A stretch of 64,000 bases of DNA. Origin: an uncultured bacterium. Its GTDB lineage: Bacteria > Cyanobacteriota > Vampirovibrionia > Gastranaerophilales > Gastranaerophilaceae. A model generated the notes under the pieces. That model was not told where the DNA came from and did not search any database. It was given only the letters and a program-made list of their open reading frames with translations. This document shows positions 16,761 to 25,849 of this stretch, piece after piece. Each line of letters opens with the position of its first letter. Within the stretch, counting starts at the first letter, position 1. The translations under genes were made by a program, and so were the position numbers. The stretch lies in assembly GCA_900551915.1 (NCBI GenBank), contig URXT01000006.1, positions 1 to 64,000 of the forward strand. The letters run 5' to 3'.

Positions 16761-18215
16761 CTACAAATCATTCCCGCAGTACGACAAATTAAAGCTTTTG
16801 TTGCAAAGCGGAAAGTCTGAAATTCCGTTGTTTCTGACAGCCATCGCAAGCCCGTACCAGTTGTTGAAAGACGGGTCTTTGATTTTGTAACGAGAAAGCT
16901 TTCCGGTGTTGTCGGTGATTGCCGTGTGAATAACTTCACCGCGCCAGCCTTCTGTCATTGAAACTACAAATTTATCAGCAGCTAAAGGTTTTGGCGAAGT
17001 TGTGCACAAGGGTTCGCCTTCAAAATCAGGTAACATTTTCATGAATTTTCTGATTAACGAAAGCGACTGCATGATTTCTTTGTAACGAATTCGTGTTCTT
17101 GAATAAACGTCGCCTGTGGCTTTGAACTTTTTGTCGTCTTTGTCCAAAAACCACTTGTCAGGGAAGTCAAATCTTGTATCACGTTCTACTCCTGACGCAC
17201 GGCCGGCAGGACCTACAAGTCCAAGAGCTTTTGCGTTTTCAAAGCTTACAACGCCTGTTTTTTCAAGTCTTGAAATGACTGTCGGAGATTTCAACATGGT
17301 AGTTGTTGTGCGTTTTACGTCAGCACCGACTTTTTCAAGAGTTTTGAGAATGCTTGCTGCAAGTTCTTTATTTATATCAAAATTTACACCGCCAACACGG
17401 ATTAATCCTCTGCCAAAACGGCTCCCGCTAATTTCAAGCATTGAATTTATCACAAGAGTTCTTGTAACACCAAAAATTGCAGCACCCATTTGATAAGCGG
17501 TGTCACCTGCAATTGCACCTAAGTCTCCGATGTGAATTGCGGCGCGCTCCATTTCAAGTGCAATCAGTCTGATTAATTGCGCGCGGTTTGAAACCTCAAT
17601 TCCCGAAAGCGCTTCCATTGCACGTGAATATGCAAGGTTGTAAGCAATTACGCTGTCGCCGCAGACTGATTCGGCAAGCTGGTTTGTCGGGTTTTGCAAA
17701 AACAAATCTTCAACACCTCTGCTTTGATATCCAAGACGGATTTCAAGGTCATAAACCTTTTCACCGTTGCACATAAATCTGAAATGTCCGGGTTCGATTA
17801 CGCCCGCGTGAATTGGGCCGACGCCGACCTGGTGAATTTCTTCCCCTTGAATTTCAAAGAACGGATATTCTTTTTTGTGGTCGCGCACAGGCTTAAGCCA
17901 GGGATGTCCAAGCGGTTCAATTCCGTATTCTTCAAAAAATTCGCGCTCAAACATGTGGAAAGCCGGAACCTCTTTTGTAATTGACTCGTAAGACTTTTCG
18001 CCGGCGCCGAAGAAGGAGGATGAAATCAAAAGTTTTCCGTTTTCATCGTCAGCAAGAACAACGTAAAGTTTTACGCCGTCAAAAACTTTTGTGCCGAAAA
18101 ATCCGACAACGCGTTTGTTAATTTCTATAATTTCTTTTCTCAAATCGTTGATGTTGAGAGTTGGAATTTCGTTTAAATTTACGGGTTTGTTATTTTCAGT
18201 TGTAATCCAGTTCAT
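16761..18215 (-). CDS. Energy-converting-hydrogenase-related large subunit (NuoC-NuoD fusion type)
   Basis: 484 aa. Residues about 20-135 match the NuoC/30-kDa domain (HMFEREFFEEYGIEPLGHPW) and the rest the NuoD/HyfG catalytic fold (LGYQSRGVEDLF, LIALEMERAAIHIGDLG). True group 4 [NiFe]-hydrogenases carry CGIC and CxxC. Here the first motif is ESVCGDS and the last SYCGNDL, so one cysteine of each pair is missing. It therefore resembles the hydrogenase-related (Ehr-type) complexes and probably has no NiFe site. Third-to-last step of electron flow and proton pumping; the electron acceptor is unknown. Confidence 0.85.
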   Translation of the reverse strand: MNWITTENNKPVNLNEIPTLNINDLRKEIIEINKRVVGFFGTKVFDGVKLYVVLADDENGKLLISSSFFGAGEKSYESITKEVPAFHMFEREFFEEYGIEPLGHPWLKPVRDHKKEYPFFEIQGEEIHQVGVGPIHAGVIEPGHFRFMCNGEKVYDLEIRLGYQSRGVEDLFLQNPTNQLAESVCGDSVIAYNLAYSRAMEALSGIEVSNRAQLIRLIALEMERAAIHIGDLGAIAGDTAYQMGAAIFGVTRTLVINSMLEISGSRFGRGLIRVGGVNFDINKELAASILKTLEKVGADVKRTTTTMLKSPTVISRLEKTGVVSFENAKALGLVGPAGRASGVERDTRFDFPDKWFLDKDDKKFKATGDVYSRTRIRYKEIMQSLSLIRKFMKMLPDFEGEPLCTTSPKPLAADKFVVSMTEGWRGEVIHTAITDNTGKLSRYKIKDPSFNNWYGLAMAVRNNGISDFPLCNKSFNLSYCGNDL

Positions 18216-18221
18216 AATTTT

Positions 18222-19658
18222 CTACCCCACTAATCCTGTAATTGTCCCGTTGATTAAAACGTTCACAAAGTGCGGAATATAAATCCCCAGAGCAAACGCC
18301 GCAATCAAAAGCACAAATTGTGGAAAATACATGCCAAAACTTACTTCCTTCACGTTTTCGTCGTAATTTTTTTCGGGATTTTTGCTTCCGAAACTCATTT
18401 TGATAACAGCTTTTGCAAGTCCAAAAAGAACAATTGTCAAAAGGATTACGAACAGTCCGCAAAGCACGTAATGTTTTTGTAAAATCATTGATTTAATCAT
18501 CAAAAATTCGCTGATGAAAAGCACGGACGGCGGGAATGCAACAATTTCGAGAAAAGACGCAACCCATAGCCAGCCTGTTTTTTTATCTGTTTTCAAAATC
18601 CCTGTAACGGATTTGATTTTTTTTGTTTTATAAATTTCGAGAATATTTCCCGAAGTCAGGAAGAACGACGCTTTGATGAGCGAATGCCCTATCATGTGAA
18701 GGATTGCCGCATAAGTTGCAAGCCCGCCGACAGCACATCCGATAATCAAAATTCCCATGTTTTCAACAGAAGAATACGCGAGCATTCTTTTGTAATTGTT
18801 TATGTGGAAAACGAACACAGCCGTTATGAAAAGTGACAAAAATCCCATCACAAGCATCATTAATTTTCCAAAATCCGCACATCCTGCAAGAACGGTTATT
18901 TTGTAGACTTTCAAAATGATTAAGAAAGCTGAATTCAAAAGCGCCGCAGAAAGCAGAGCCGAAACCGGCGAGGGAGATTCGGAGTGCGCGTCCGGAAGCC
19001 AGAAATGTACCGGTGCAAGTCCCATTTTTGTTCCAATTCCGAACAAAACAAACACGAAGGACAACTTAAGCCAGAAAGGATTAAAAGTCGTTGCGTTTGC
19101 AAACAAATCGTGGTATGCAAGAGAATTCATATTTCCGGTTGCGATTGTCAGAAGAATAATTCCGACAAACGCCAGCGCAATACCGATTGAACAAATATAA
19201 ACATATTTCCAGCCGGCTTCGATTGAAGTTTTTGTTTTGCTGAAAAGGATTAAATATGCGCTTGCAAGAGTTGTCGCTTCAATGAAAACCCATGAAAGCC
19301 CGAGGTTTGTGCTCAAAATCGCACCGGTCATTGAAAGTACGAAAATTAAAACCATATATGAATAATGTCTTAATCTTCGAACGTCTGTTGTTTCATGTTT
19401 TATGTAGCCGTTGTTGTAAATCGCAACCGCCATAAAAACAATCGAAAGCAAAAGCAAAAACACAATATTTGACGAGTCCGCACAAAAATATTTGCTCGAA
19501 ATACAAGGCAAATTCATCGCGCACGCAATTGACACAACCAGATGCGTCAGCGCGTAAACATTTATCATAAAATTGTTCATCCATTTTGCTTTGAAAATGA
19601 ACATTATTAAGCATGCCAAAATGGGGAAAATTAGAATTAAATTAATCATCATATTCAC
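18222..19658 (-). CDS. NuoN/HyfF-like ion-translocating membrane subunit
   Basis: 478 aa with about 13-14 membrane segments. The antiporter-like core includes LGIGTKMGLAPVHFWLPDAH, with the conserved Lys and the HFWLPDAH block, and HINNYKRMLAYSSVENMG with the second conserved Lys. These are family residues of complex I and group 4 hydrogenase pump subunits. Its start overlaps the stop of the HyfE-like gene by 17 bases and its stop lies six bases before the large subunit gene, so the operon is tightly coupled. Confidence 0.9.
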   Translation of the reverse strand: MNMMINLILIFPILACLIMFIFKAKWMNNFMINVYALTHLVVSIACAMNLPCISSKYFCADSSNIVFLLLLSIVFMAVAIYNNGYIKHETTDVRRLRHYSYMVLIFVLSMTGAILSTNLGLSWVFIEATTLASAYLILFSKTKTSIEAGWKYVYICSIGIALAFVGIILLTIATGNMNSLAYHDLFANATTFNPFWLKLSFVFVLFGIGTKMGLAPVHFWLPDAHSESPSPVSALLSAALLNSAFLIILKVYKITVLAGCADFGKLMMLVMGFLSLFITAVFVFHINNYKRMLAYSSVENMGILIIGCAVGGLATYAAILHMIGHSLIKASFFLTSGNILEIYKTKKIKSVTGILKTDKKTGWLWVASFLEIVAFPPSVLFISEFLMIKSMILQKHYVLCGLFVILLTIVLFGLAKAVIKMSFGSKNPEKNYDENVKEVSFGMYFPQFVLLIAAFALGIYIPHFVNVLINGTITGLVG

Positions 19659-20292
19659 AATCCTTCAAATCTGATAACTGTGTAACCTCCAAACCTTCAA
19701 ACTCTCTGTTGATACGGTTTACGAGAAGTCCTAAAATAAATACCGCAATAAATAAATCAAGAAGAACACCGAGATTTACAATTACGGGCATTTCTTTTGC
19801 AACAGAAAGCGAAAGCAGGAAAATTCCGTTCTCCATTGTGATAAATTCAATTACGTTTGTGAGAATTTTGTGTTTAATCGTGATTAAAATAAGGCTTATG
19901 ATAATCACGGCGATTGAAACACCGAAGTAAACCGGATTAATCATCTTGATCCCCGGGAAGTTTAAGTCAGAAATTAAAAATCCTCCGAACAAAATTACGC
20001 TTGAAATAAACAAACAATAAAAATGCGGAATATTTGCTTCCATATCTCTGTATTCATGAGTCTGCTTCACGATTTTGTTCAAAAAAGCCGGAATTATCAA
20101 AGCTTTGACAATCAAAGTTTCAAAAGTCAAAAACAAAAAATTAAAAACCTCTGTTTTCTCCATTCCGAACCAGCAAATTAAAAATAACAAAATTCCCTGC
20201 AAAACAAGAATTCTTATATGTGCCATCAAACGGCTTGTTGCCGCCATATACAGCATTGTTAATCCAAATAAAATTATTAGTGCATTTTCCAT
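19642..20292 (-). CDS. HyfE/NuoK-like small membrane subunit
   Basis: 216 aa, about six membrane helices and no cofactor motif. Size and position (between HyfC-like and HyfF-like genes) match HyfE of hydrogenase 4. VIEFITMENGIFLLSLSVA carries a membrane Glu of the NuoK type, which in complex I lies in the proton path. Follows the HyfC-like gene by nine bases. Confidence 0.8.
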   Translation of the reverse strand: MENALIILFGLTMLYMAATSRLMAHIRILVLQGILLFLICWFGMEKTEVFNFLFLTFETLIVKALIIPAFLNKIVKQTHEYRDMEANIPHFYCLFISSVILFGGFLISDLNFPGIKMINPVYFGVSIAVIIISLILITIKHKILTNVIEFITMENGIFLLSLSVAKEMPVIVNLGVLLDLFIAVFILGLLVNRINREFEGLEVTQLSDLKDCEYDD

Positions 20293-20301
20293 TTTTTCTT
20301 C

Positions 20302-21222
20302 CTAGTTTCCGTATAATTTTATAGCTGTGAGTGAAAGAATTATTAATGCAAACGAAGACATTGCAAAAATGAATTCAAAAACATGTGACATTCTTAAGCG
20401 CGCAATGCAAGACTCGAGAGTTCCGACAAAGACCGCGATTATCAATAGCGCTACAAGATAGCAAAGCGTTGAATACCAGAACCCGATTAAATGCATTGGA
20501 ATTAATAATGCCGCGATTAAAGATTCAAGAATAACCATTTTAATTCCGGCCGCCCATGTGATTAGCGCCAAATCCTGACCCGAATTGTCCAAAATCATAA
20601 CTTCATGAATCATTGTCAATTCAAGGTGTGTTGTCGGGTCGTCAACCGGCACGCGGCAGCATTCTGTCAAAAGCATTACCAGAAGCGCCAAAACTGCAAG
20701 CAAAGTTATCAAAATTCCAAGCCCGCCGGCTTTCTCCAAAATCATTGAAAGGCTTTGGAAAGTGTAATTTCCGGTCAAAGCTATTAACGACGCCATAATT
20801 ATAAAAAATGCGGGTTCAACTATTGTTGTAAAGCAGGCTTCGCGGCTTGCGCCCATTCCTTCGAAACTGCTTCCCGTATCCATTGCAGAAACAAGTGCGA
20901 AGAATTTTCCAAGGCCCAGAATATACGCAAACAGAATAAATCCGCCTTCCATATTCACAACCGGCTGGCCGTTAATCATCGGAACAAAAAGTCCTGCAAA
21001 CAAGGTTGTCGCAAAAATTACGAGCGGTGCAATTTTGAAAATCCAGGTGGTTGTGTTGCTAATCACGCTGTCTTTTTTCATCAATCTCACAAAATCCCAA
21101 AACGGCTGAAAGATTGAAACACCTTTTCGTCCTGACCAGAACGCTTTTGTCTTTTTAATCACACCGATTACAAGAAACGGCGCGAATAAAAGTATTATTA
21201 AATTAATCAAATTCGTAATCAT
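20302..21222 (-). CDS. HyfC/NuoH-like membrane anchor subunit
   Basis: 306 aa with about eight helices. GRKGVSIFQPFWDFVRLMKK is the cytosolic loop typical of HycD/HyfC/NuoH. Later signatures include GMGASREACFTTIVEPAFF, and DPTTHLELTMIHEVMILD, the acid-rich loop that contacts the large subunit. Role: anchors the peripheral redox arm and links its reaction to ion movement. Confidence 0.9.
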   Translation of the reverse strand: MITNLINLIILLFAPFLVIGVIKKTKAFWSGRKGVSIFQPFWDFVRLMKKDSVISNTTTWIFKIAPLVIFATTLFAGLFVPMINGQPVVNMEGGFILFAYILGLGKFFALVSAMDTGSSFEGMGASREACFTTIVEPAFFIIMASLIALTGNYTFQSLSMILEKAGGLGILITLLAVLALLVMLLTECCRVPVDDPTTHLELTMIHEVMILDNSGQDLALITWAAGIKMVILESLIAALLIPMHLIGFWYSTLCYLVALLIIAVFVGTLESCIARLRMSHVFEFIFAMSSFALIILSLTAIKLYGN

Positions 21223-21228
21223 TTTTAC

Positions 21229-23202
21229 CTATCCTAAAAATACTACTGCAATTAGTGCCAATATTAAAAATACCAATCCGTACAAAATATATTGTTGGAT
21301 ATTTCCGTTCTGAATTCTTTCGAAAACAGAGAAGAATTTTTCAATATCTTTTATGAACGGTTTGATGATGTAAGCCTCTTCGACATCTTCGATTTTCAAA
21401 CAGAAATGAGCGTCTTTCGGGAAAAGTTCTTTCGGTTTTTTAATGTCAAAAACTTTTTTGAAAAGCGGTGTCAGCATTGACAAAAACGGGCTTGCGTACG
21501 ATGAGGCCGTGTATTGAATGTGGTTGTTCGGCTTGTCGTAACCGCATCCCCAGGTTTCGTGAGAAGCTGATTTTTTCCCTGCAAGTTTTTTCCAAACCGC
21601 AAGCACAAAGATAAATACCAAAAGTCCGAATGCTGTGAATGAAATTGTCTGCAATAAATTAATTATTGATGGAACTTCAATTGCGCCTGTGAAAATTGAA
21701 ACAGGTTTTGAAAAGAGTTCAAAAACAAACTGCGGGAACAATCCAACCAAAAGCGTCAGCAATGCCAGACATCCCATCGGGAAAATCATTGATGAAACAA
21801 CATCTTCTTTAACGTTTTCAGCATGTTCACTTCTCGGAAGTCCCAAAAATGCTATGCTGAACAATTTTGTGAAACAAAGGATTGCCATTGTTCCGACAAG
21901 TGCCAGTCCGGCAAGCGCCAGAATTGAAATAATCAGCATTCCGAGATTATCAACAAGCGCGCCTTTTAACATACCAAAGTATATTAAAAATTCGCTTATA
22001 AATCCGTTGAACGGAGGCAAGCCGCAAATTGCAACTGAACCAATCAAACAAAGTGCCGCAGTTTTCGGCATTGATTTTAAAAGTCCGCCGAGAACTTCAA
22101 TGTTTCTTGTGTGGGTTTTGTTATAAACAGAACCTGCCGCGAAAAACATCAATTCTTTGAAAATAGAATGATTCAAAATGTGCAGAATACATCCGCCAAA
22201 ACCTAATACAGCAACCGGTATTGAATTGTAAGCAAGTCCAAGCATACCAACACCCATTCCAATTCCGATTATGCCGATATTTTCAATAGAAGAATATGCA
22301 AGAAGTCTTTTCATATCGAATTGTGTAACTGCATATAAAATTCCATACAAAGCCGTGATAACTGAAATTATTAATACAAAATAAGAAATCGCAACTGATG
22401 GCAAAACAATCAGTGACAAAATTCTTAAAATTCCGTAAATCCCTGTCTTAATCATAACGCCTGACATAACAGCAGAAACATGGCTCGGTGCTGCCGGATG
22501 AGCTTCTGGAAGCCAGTTGTGAAACGGTACAAATCCGGCTTTAATTCCAAATCCGATAAACGCAAACATAAATACAAGGTTTGCAAAATGTGCGTTATTC
22601 TGCAAAATTTCTTTGAAAGAATTGAAATCATAACTTCCGGATTTTAAACTCAACAAAACAAATGCAAGAATAATAAATATTACTGAGACATGCATGTAAA
22701 TTAAATATTTAATGCCTGCATTCAGAACTTCTTTTTTGTTGTCTTCAAAAATTACGAGGAAAAAGGACGAAAGCGACATAATTTCCCAGGTAATTAAGAA
22801 AAACATAACATTCTGAATTGTCACAACACCCAGCATTGACGCAATAAGCATTGTCAAAAATAAACAGTGTGAAGAAACATTCATACCTTTTTCAAAGTAA
22901 GGTTTCATATAACCGTTTGCGTAAACCGTTGCAAAAAAGCTCATAACGGAAATTACTGAAATAAAAAATGCTGAAAGCGGGTCAATGACAAACTTTACAG
23001 CACCAAACATTCCGTTTAAAATTGTTAAATTTTGAACAAGGCTTTCGCCTGAAATCAAAACTTTTGCTGAAGTCGCCAAGCATAAAATCATTGAAATAAA
23101 TGTAAAAAATGAGACGATTTTCAGTTTAATTTTTTCGCTGCAAATCAGCGACATTGCACCGCCAAGCAGTGGGGTTAATAAAGCGTAATAAAAAATGTTC
23201 AT
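21229..23202 (-). CDS. HyfB/NuoL-like membrane subunit
   Basis: 657 aa, about 16 helices, first gene of the operon. Antiporter-like core with FIGFGIKAGFVPFHNWLPEAHP and FDMKRLLAYSSIENIG, each carrying the conserved Lys region. The C-terminal extension (about 120 aa, ETWGCGYDKPNNHIQYTASSY...) is the usual HyfB/HycC tail. Gene order B-C-E-F-G-(H/I) follows hydrogenase 4 with HyfA and HyfD missing. No maturation (hyp) genes or formate dehydrogenase appear in the window. Confidence 0.9.
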   Translation of the reverse strand: MNIFYYALLTPLLGGAMSLICSEKIKLKIVSFFTFISMILCLATSAKVLISGESLVQNLTILNGMFGAVKFVIDPLSAFFISVISVMSFFATVYANGYMKPYFEKGMNVSSHCLFLTMLIASMLGVVTIQNVMFFLITWEIMSLSSFFLVIFEDNKKEVLNAGIKYLIYMHVSVIFIILAFVLLSLKSGSYDFNSFKEILQNNAHFANLVFMFAFIGFGIKAGFVPFHNWLPEAHPAAPSHVSAVMSGVMIKTGIYGILRILSLIVLPSVAISYFVLIISVITALYGILYAVTQFDMKRLLAYSSIENIGIIGIGMGVGMLGLAYNSIPVAVLGFGGCILHILNHSIFKELMFFAAGSVYNKTHTRNIEVLGGLLKSMPKTAALCLIGSVAICGLPPFNGFISEFLIYFGMLKGALVDNLGMLIISILALAGLALVGTMAILCFTKLFSIAFLGLPRSEHAENVKEDVVSSMIFPMGCLALLTLLVGLFPQFVFELFSKPVSIFTGAIEVPSIINLLQTISFTAFGLLVFIFVLAVWKKLAGKKSASHETWGCGYDKPNNHIQYTASSYASPFLSMLTPLFKKVFDIKKPKELFPKDAHFCLKIEDVEEAYIIKPFIKDIEKFFSVFERIQNGNIQQYILYGLVFLILALIAVVFLG

Positions 23203-23477
23203 ACCTCTTATCCAAAAATTTTTAAAGTGATTTTCACGTACAAGTCCGTTTTAAATCTAACAAAATTAAAAGTCAAGAATAAATTTTTGAAAAATTTGTT
23301 AATTATACTTGCAAATTTTTTTTCAAGATGTAGAATTTTCAACGGCAGACTTTTTAAAAAGTCATTGTTACTTTACAATTAAACATTTACGCCGACACAA
23401 TAGCCGACATAGTTTCAACTGTTTTTGCAGTTGGAGTTTTTAGTTATGAAAAACTGTTTAAAAGGAGACAGAAAAAG
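23203..23477. promoter_or_regulatory. Divergent control region with a hairpin before the formate channel gene
   Basis: 275 bases between the operon and the formate-channel gene. It contains a tandem GCCGACA-type repeat (about 23391-23410) and a hairpin with arms CAACTG (23416-23421) and CAGTTG (23428-23433) followed by GAG and five T residues. The hairpin looks like a weak terminator, so attenuation of the channel gene is possible. AAGGAGA at 23462-23468 is the ribosome site for 23478. No known riboswitch recognised. Confidence 0.4.
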
Positions 23478-24371
23478 ATGACAACAACAATTAACCCTAA
23501 TCAAAATCTTGATACAAAAGATTGTATCAATCCTATGGATGTGGCACACGAAATTACTGAAACCGTTATGCCTTCAAAGGCAAATTACAGAAAGAGCAAA
23601 ACTTTTGTTCTCGCAATTGCCGCAGGGGCGTTAATCGCTTTCGGCGCACAGGTTTCACTAAATGTTATGACCGGAACGGAACAGGTAAGCTGGGGCATTG
23701 CAAAATTAGTCGGAGCAATGACTTTTGCAACCGGTTTGATGATGGTAGTTTTGACAGGTGCTGAACTTTTTACCGGAAATGTTATGATGACATTCGCTGT
23801 TATTGAAAAGAAAACAAGTTTGATGAAACTTTTGAGAAACTGGTCAATCGTTTATTGCGGAAACTTTGTAGGTTCAATAATTTTAGCAGCATTAATTTAT
23901 TTTTCTGGATGTTCACACAACGCTCATGACGCGCTTGGTGTTATGGGATTAATGACAGCTTACAACAAAGTAAATCTTACTGTTGTCGAAGCTTTCACAC
24001 GAGGCATTCTTTGCAACTGGTTAGTTTGCCTTGCAATCTGGATGGCTTCATCTTCAAGACATGTAATCGGTAAAATCTTTGCAATTTTCTTCCCGATTAT
24101 GACCTTCGTTGCTTCAGGTTATGAACACAGCATTGCAAATATGTATTTTATCTCAAACGGTTTGTTCCTGAAAAATATTCCGTCTGTTGTTGCCGCTTCC
24201 GGACTTACCCCCGAACAGCTTTCAACTTTGTCTGTAAAATCTTTCTTGTTAAGCAACCTTCTTCCTGTAACTTTAGGTAACATTGTTGGTGCTTTCGTAT
24301 TTGTTGTACTGCTTTTCTGGACAGCATACCTGAGAGATGACCACAACAACGGAAAACACCACGAAGCCTAA
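23478..24371 (+). CDS. Formate/nitrite channel (FocA/NirC family)
   Basis: 297 aa with six membrane segments after a 50-residue cytosolic N-terminus. Family features: LSLNV-type first helix end (GAQVSLNVMTG), the long second helix ending GAELFTGNVM, NWSIVYCGNFVGSI, GILCNWLVCLAIWMA, and SGYEHSIANMYF with the pore histidine. Passively exchanges formate, nitrite or another small monovalent acid. In E. coli the hydrogenase-4 operon also ends with a focB gene, so its place beside the hydrogenase-related operon supports formate, though this is inference. Confidence 0.9.
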   Translation: MTTTINPNQNLDTKDCINPMDVAHEITETVMPSKANYRKSKTFVLAIAAGALIAFGAQVSLNVMTGTEQVSWGIAKLVGAMTFATGLMMVVLTGAELFTGNVMMTFAVIEKKTSLMKLLRNWSIVYCGNFVGSIILAALIYFSGCSHNAHDALGVMGLMTAYNKVNLTVVEAFTRGILCNWLVCLAIWMASSSRHVIGKIFAIFFPIMTFVASGYEHSIANMYFISNGLFLKNIPSVVAASGLTPEQLSTLSVKSFLLSNLLPVTLGNIVGAFVFVVLLFWTAYLRDDHNNGKHHEA

Positions 24372-24396
24372 CAGAATTTACAGAATATTTAGAAAA

Positions 24397-25617
24397 ATGA
24401 AAAAGATTATAGGGATGATTATTTTATCAATTGCAATTTCATCCGCTGCTTATGCGGCGGATGATTCTCCAGTTGACAAAATCGAAAGTACAGAAGAACC
24501 GATTATTTTAGAAACCCAATTGAACATAACCGAACCAGCCGAAGGAAGCGTTCAGGAAAATGTTATTCAGGAAGAAGTTAAAGAAAATGAAGAGCCAACT
24601 CTGAGAGAACGGCTCAAAGAAGTTTACCATCTTGAAATTGAGGATACAAATGCAATTCACCCGCTTTTCAAAGATGTTACAACAATGAAATTTAAAGAAG
24701 GTCCTTTAGAAAGTTTTCACCCCTGGGTTGCCGTCCAAAGCCATGGCGAATATAATATGCCGGAAGGTTCGGATAACGATTTATTATATAGAGTCGGGCT
24801 TATAAATATTAACCTCGACGGAGTCTTAAAAGGCGGAAAAGAAGACTTTCGAATAATGCTTGACCCAACGCCGCAAACTGCAAGACCGTTTATGCAGCAA
24901 TTTTTGCAAGACGCCTACATTGCAACCAACAGAATTCCGCACCACCGCGTAATTTTAGGCAACACCCGCCCCGCAGTCGGAATTGAAGGTGCACAAAGCC
25001 CTTACACACTGCCTTTTATCAACCGTTCACAAATTTCGAGAACTTTTGCAAATGTGCGTAAGTTTGGTTTACGCGTTCAAGGTAATTATGATTTTGTAGA
25101 TTATGATTTGGCGGCATTAAGTTCTGATACTTTTTTCTCATCATTCTTTCCGGGCGTGGAATTCGATGGATGGGTTAACTTCAAGCCGCTTGCCAAAACA
25201 AACGGAAAATACGGAAAACTTGTCACCGGCGGAGGTATTGCAGCAGGTAAAAGACACACTGATTTCTTTGTGGCAGGTGCTTATGCCGGTTATGAATACA
25301 AAAAGTTTTCAACCTGTTTTGAATGGTCTCACGCTGACGGCTACAACGGCGGAGGGGGCTTAAGCACAAAACAGGCTTCCGGATTTTATGCAACAATTGC
25401 TTACAAAATCACTCCGAAATTGCAAGTTCTTTTCAGATATGACCAACTAGACCCTGATACCGACATTGCCCACAACAAAAAACGCGAATATACAACCGGC
25501 ATAAATTATTTTATAAAAGGTCAGGCTGTGAGGTTGATGTTAAATTATATTTTCTGCCAGAATGACAGCCAACCGAATTCCCACAGAATTCTTCTAGGAA
25601 CTCAGTTCTTAATTTAA
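24397..25617 (+). CDS. Outer-membrane porin, phosphate-selective porin O/P-like
   Basis: About 406 aa. I choose ATG 24397 because a signal peptide (MKKIIGMIILSIAISSAAYA) begins there; an upstream ATG at 24337 lies inside the channel gene. After an acidic linker (residues 20-80) the protein is a beta-barrel with alternating strands (HGEYNMPEG, RVGLININLDG, KLQVLFRYDQLDPDTD) and final strand HRILLGTQFLI. The pattern resembles OprO/P-type porins. It starts 26 bases after the channel gene, so it probably supplies the outer-membrane route for the same anion. Confidence 0.7.
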   Translation: MKKIIGMIILSIAISSAAYAADDSPVDKIESTEEPIILETQLNITEPAEGSVQENVIQEEVKENEEPTLRERLKEVYHLEIEDTNAIHPLFKDVTTMKFKEGPLESFHPWVAVQSHGEYNMPEGSDNDLLYRVGLININLDGVLKGGKEDFRIMLDPTPQTARPFMQQFLQDAYIATNRIPHHRVILGNTRPAVGIEGAQSPYTLPFINRSQISRTFANVRKFGLRVQGNYDFVDYDLAALSSDTFFSSFFPGVEFDGWVNFKPLAKTNGKYGKLVTGGGIAAGKRHTDFFVAGAYAGYEYKKFSTCFEWSHADGYNGGGGLSTKQASGFYATIAYKITPKLQVLFRYDQLDPDTDIAHNKKREYTTGINYFIKGQAVRLMLNYIFCQNDSQPNSHRILLGTQFLI

Positions 25618-25652
25618 GTGTGCGGGTTGAAGAAGTCGTTAAGAAGGTTTTT

Positions 25653-25786
25653 ATAAGTGAAAGGTGAAAAGTTCGTTACGTTTTTAGGAAATCACAAGGA
25701 CGCTATGCCATGTTTTTTATATATAAATATCATTATACTTTTACAGTAACAGCATAAAGGAAATGGTCTTTTCACTTCTCACTTAT
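25653..25786. repeat. MITE-like inverted-repeat element, copy 3
   Basis: Eight-base terminal arms ATAAGTGA and TCACTTAT, with internal GTGAAAGGTGAAAAGTTCGTTACG near the left end and GGTCTTTTCACTTCTCAC at the right. The left 40 bases follow copies 1 and 2; the middle differs. Located in the 232-base gap between the porin and nitroreductase genes. No coding potential. Confidence 0.65.
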
Positions 25787-25849
25787 TTAAAACCCATCTT
25801 GCACCCATGAATTGTTGTGTTATAATTCCAAAAAACAAATGGAGGTAAT

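Noticed and set aside
15833..23202. Calling the operon a hydrogen-evolving formate hydrogenlyase
   Set aside because: The large subunit lacks two NiFe cysteines and there is no formate dehydrogenase or maturation gene in the window.
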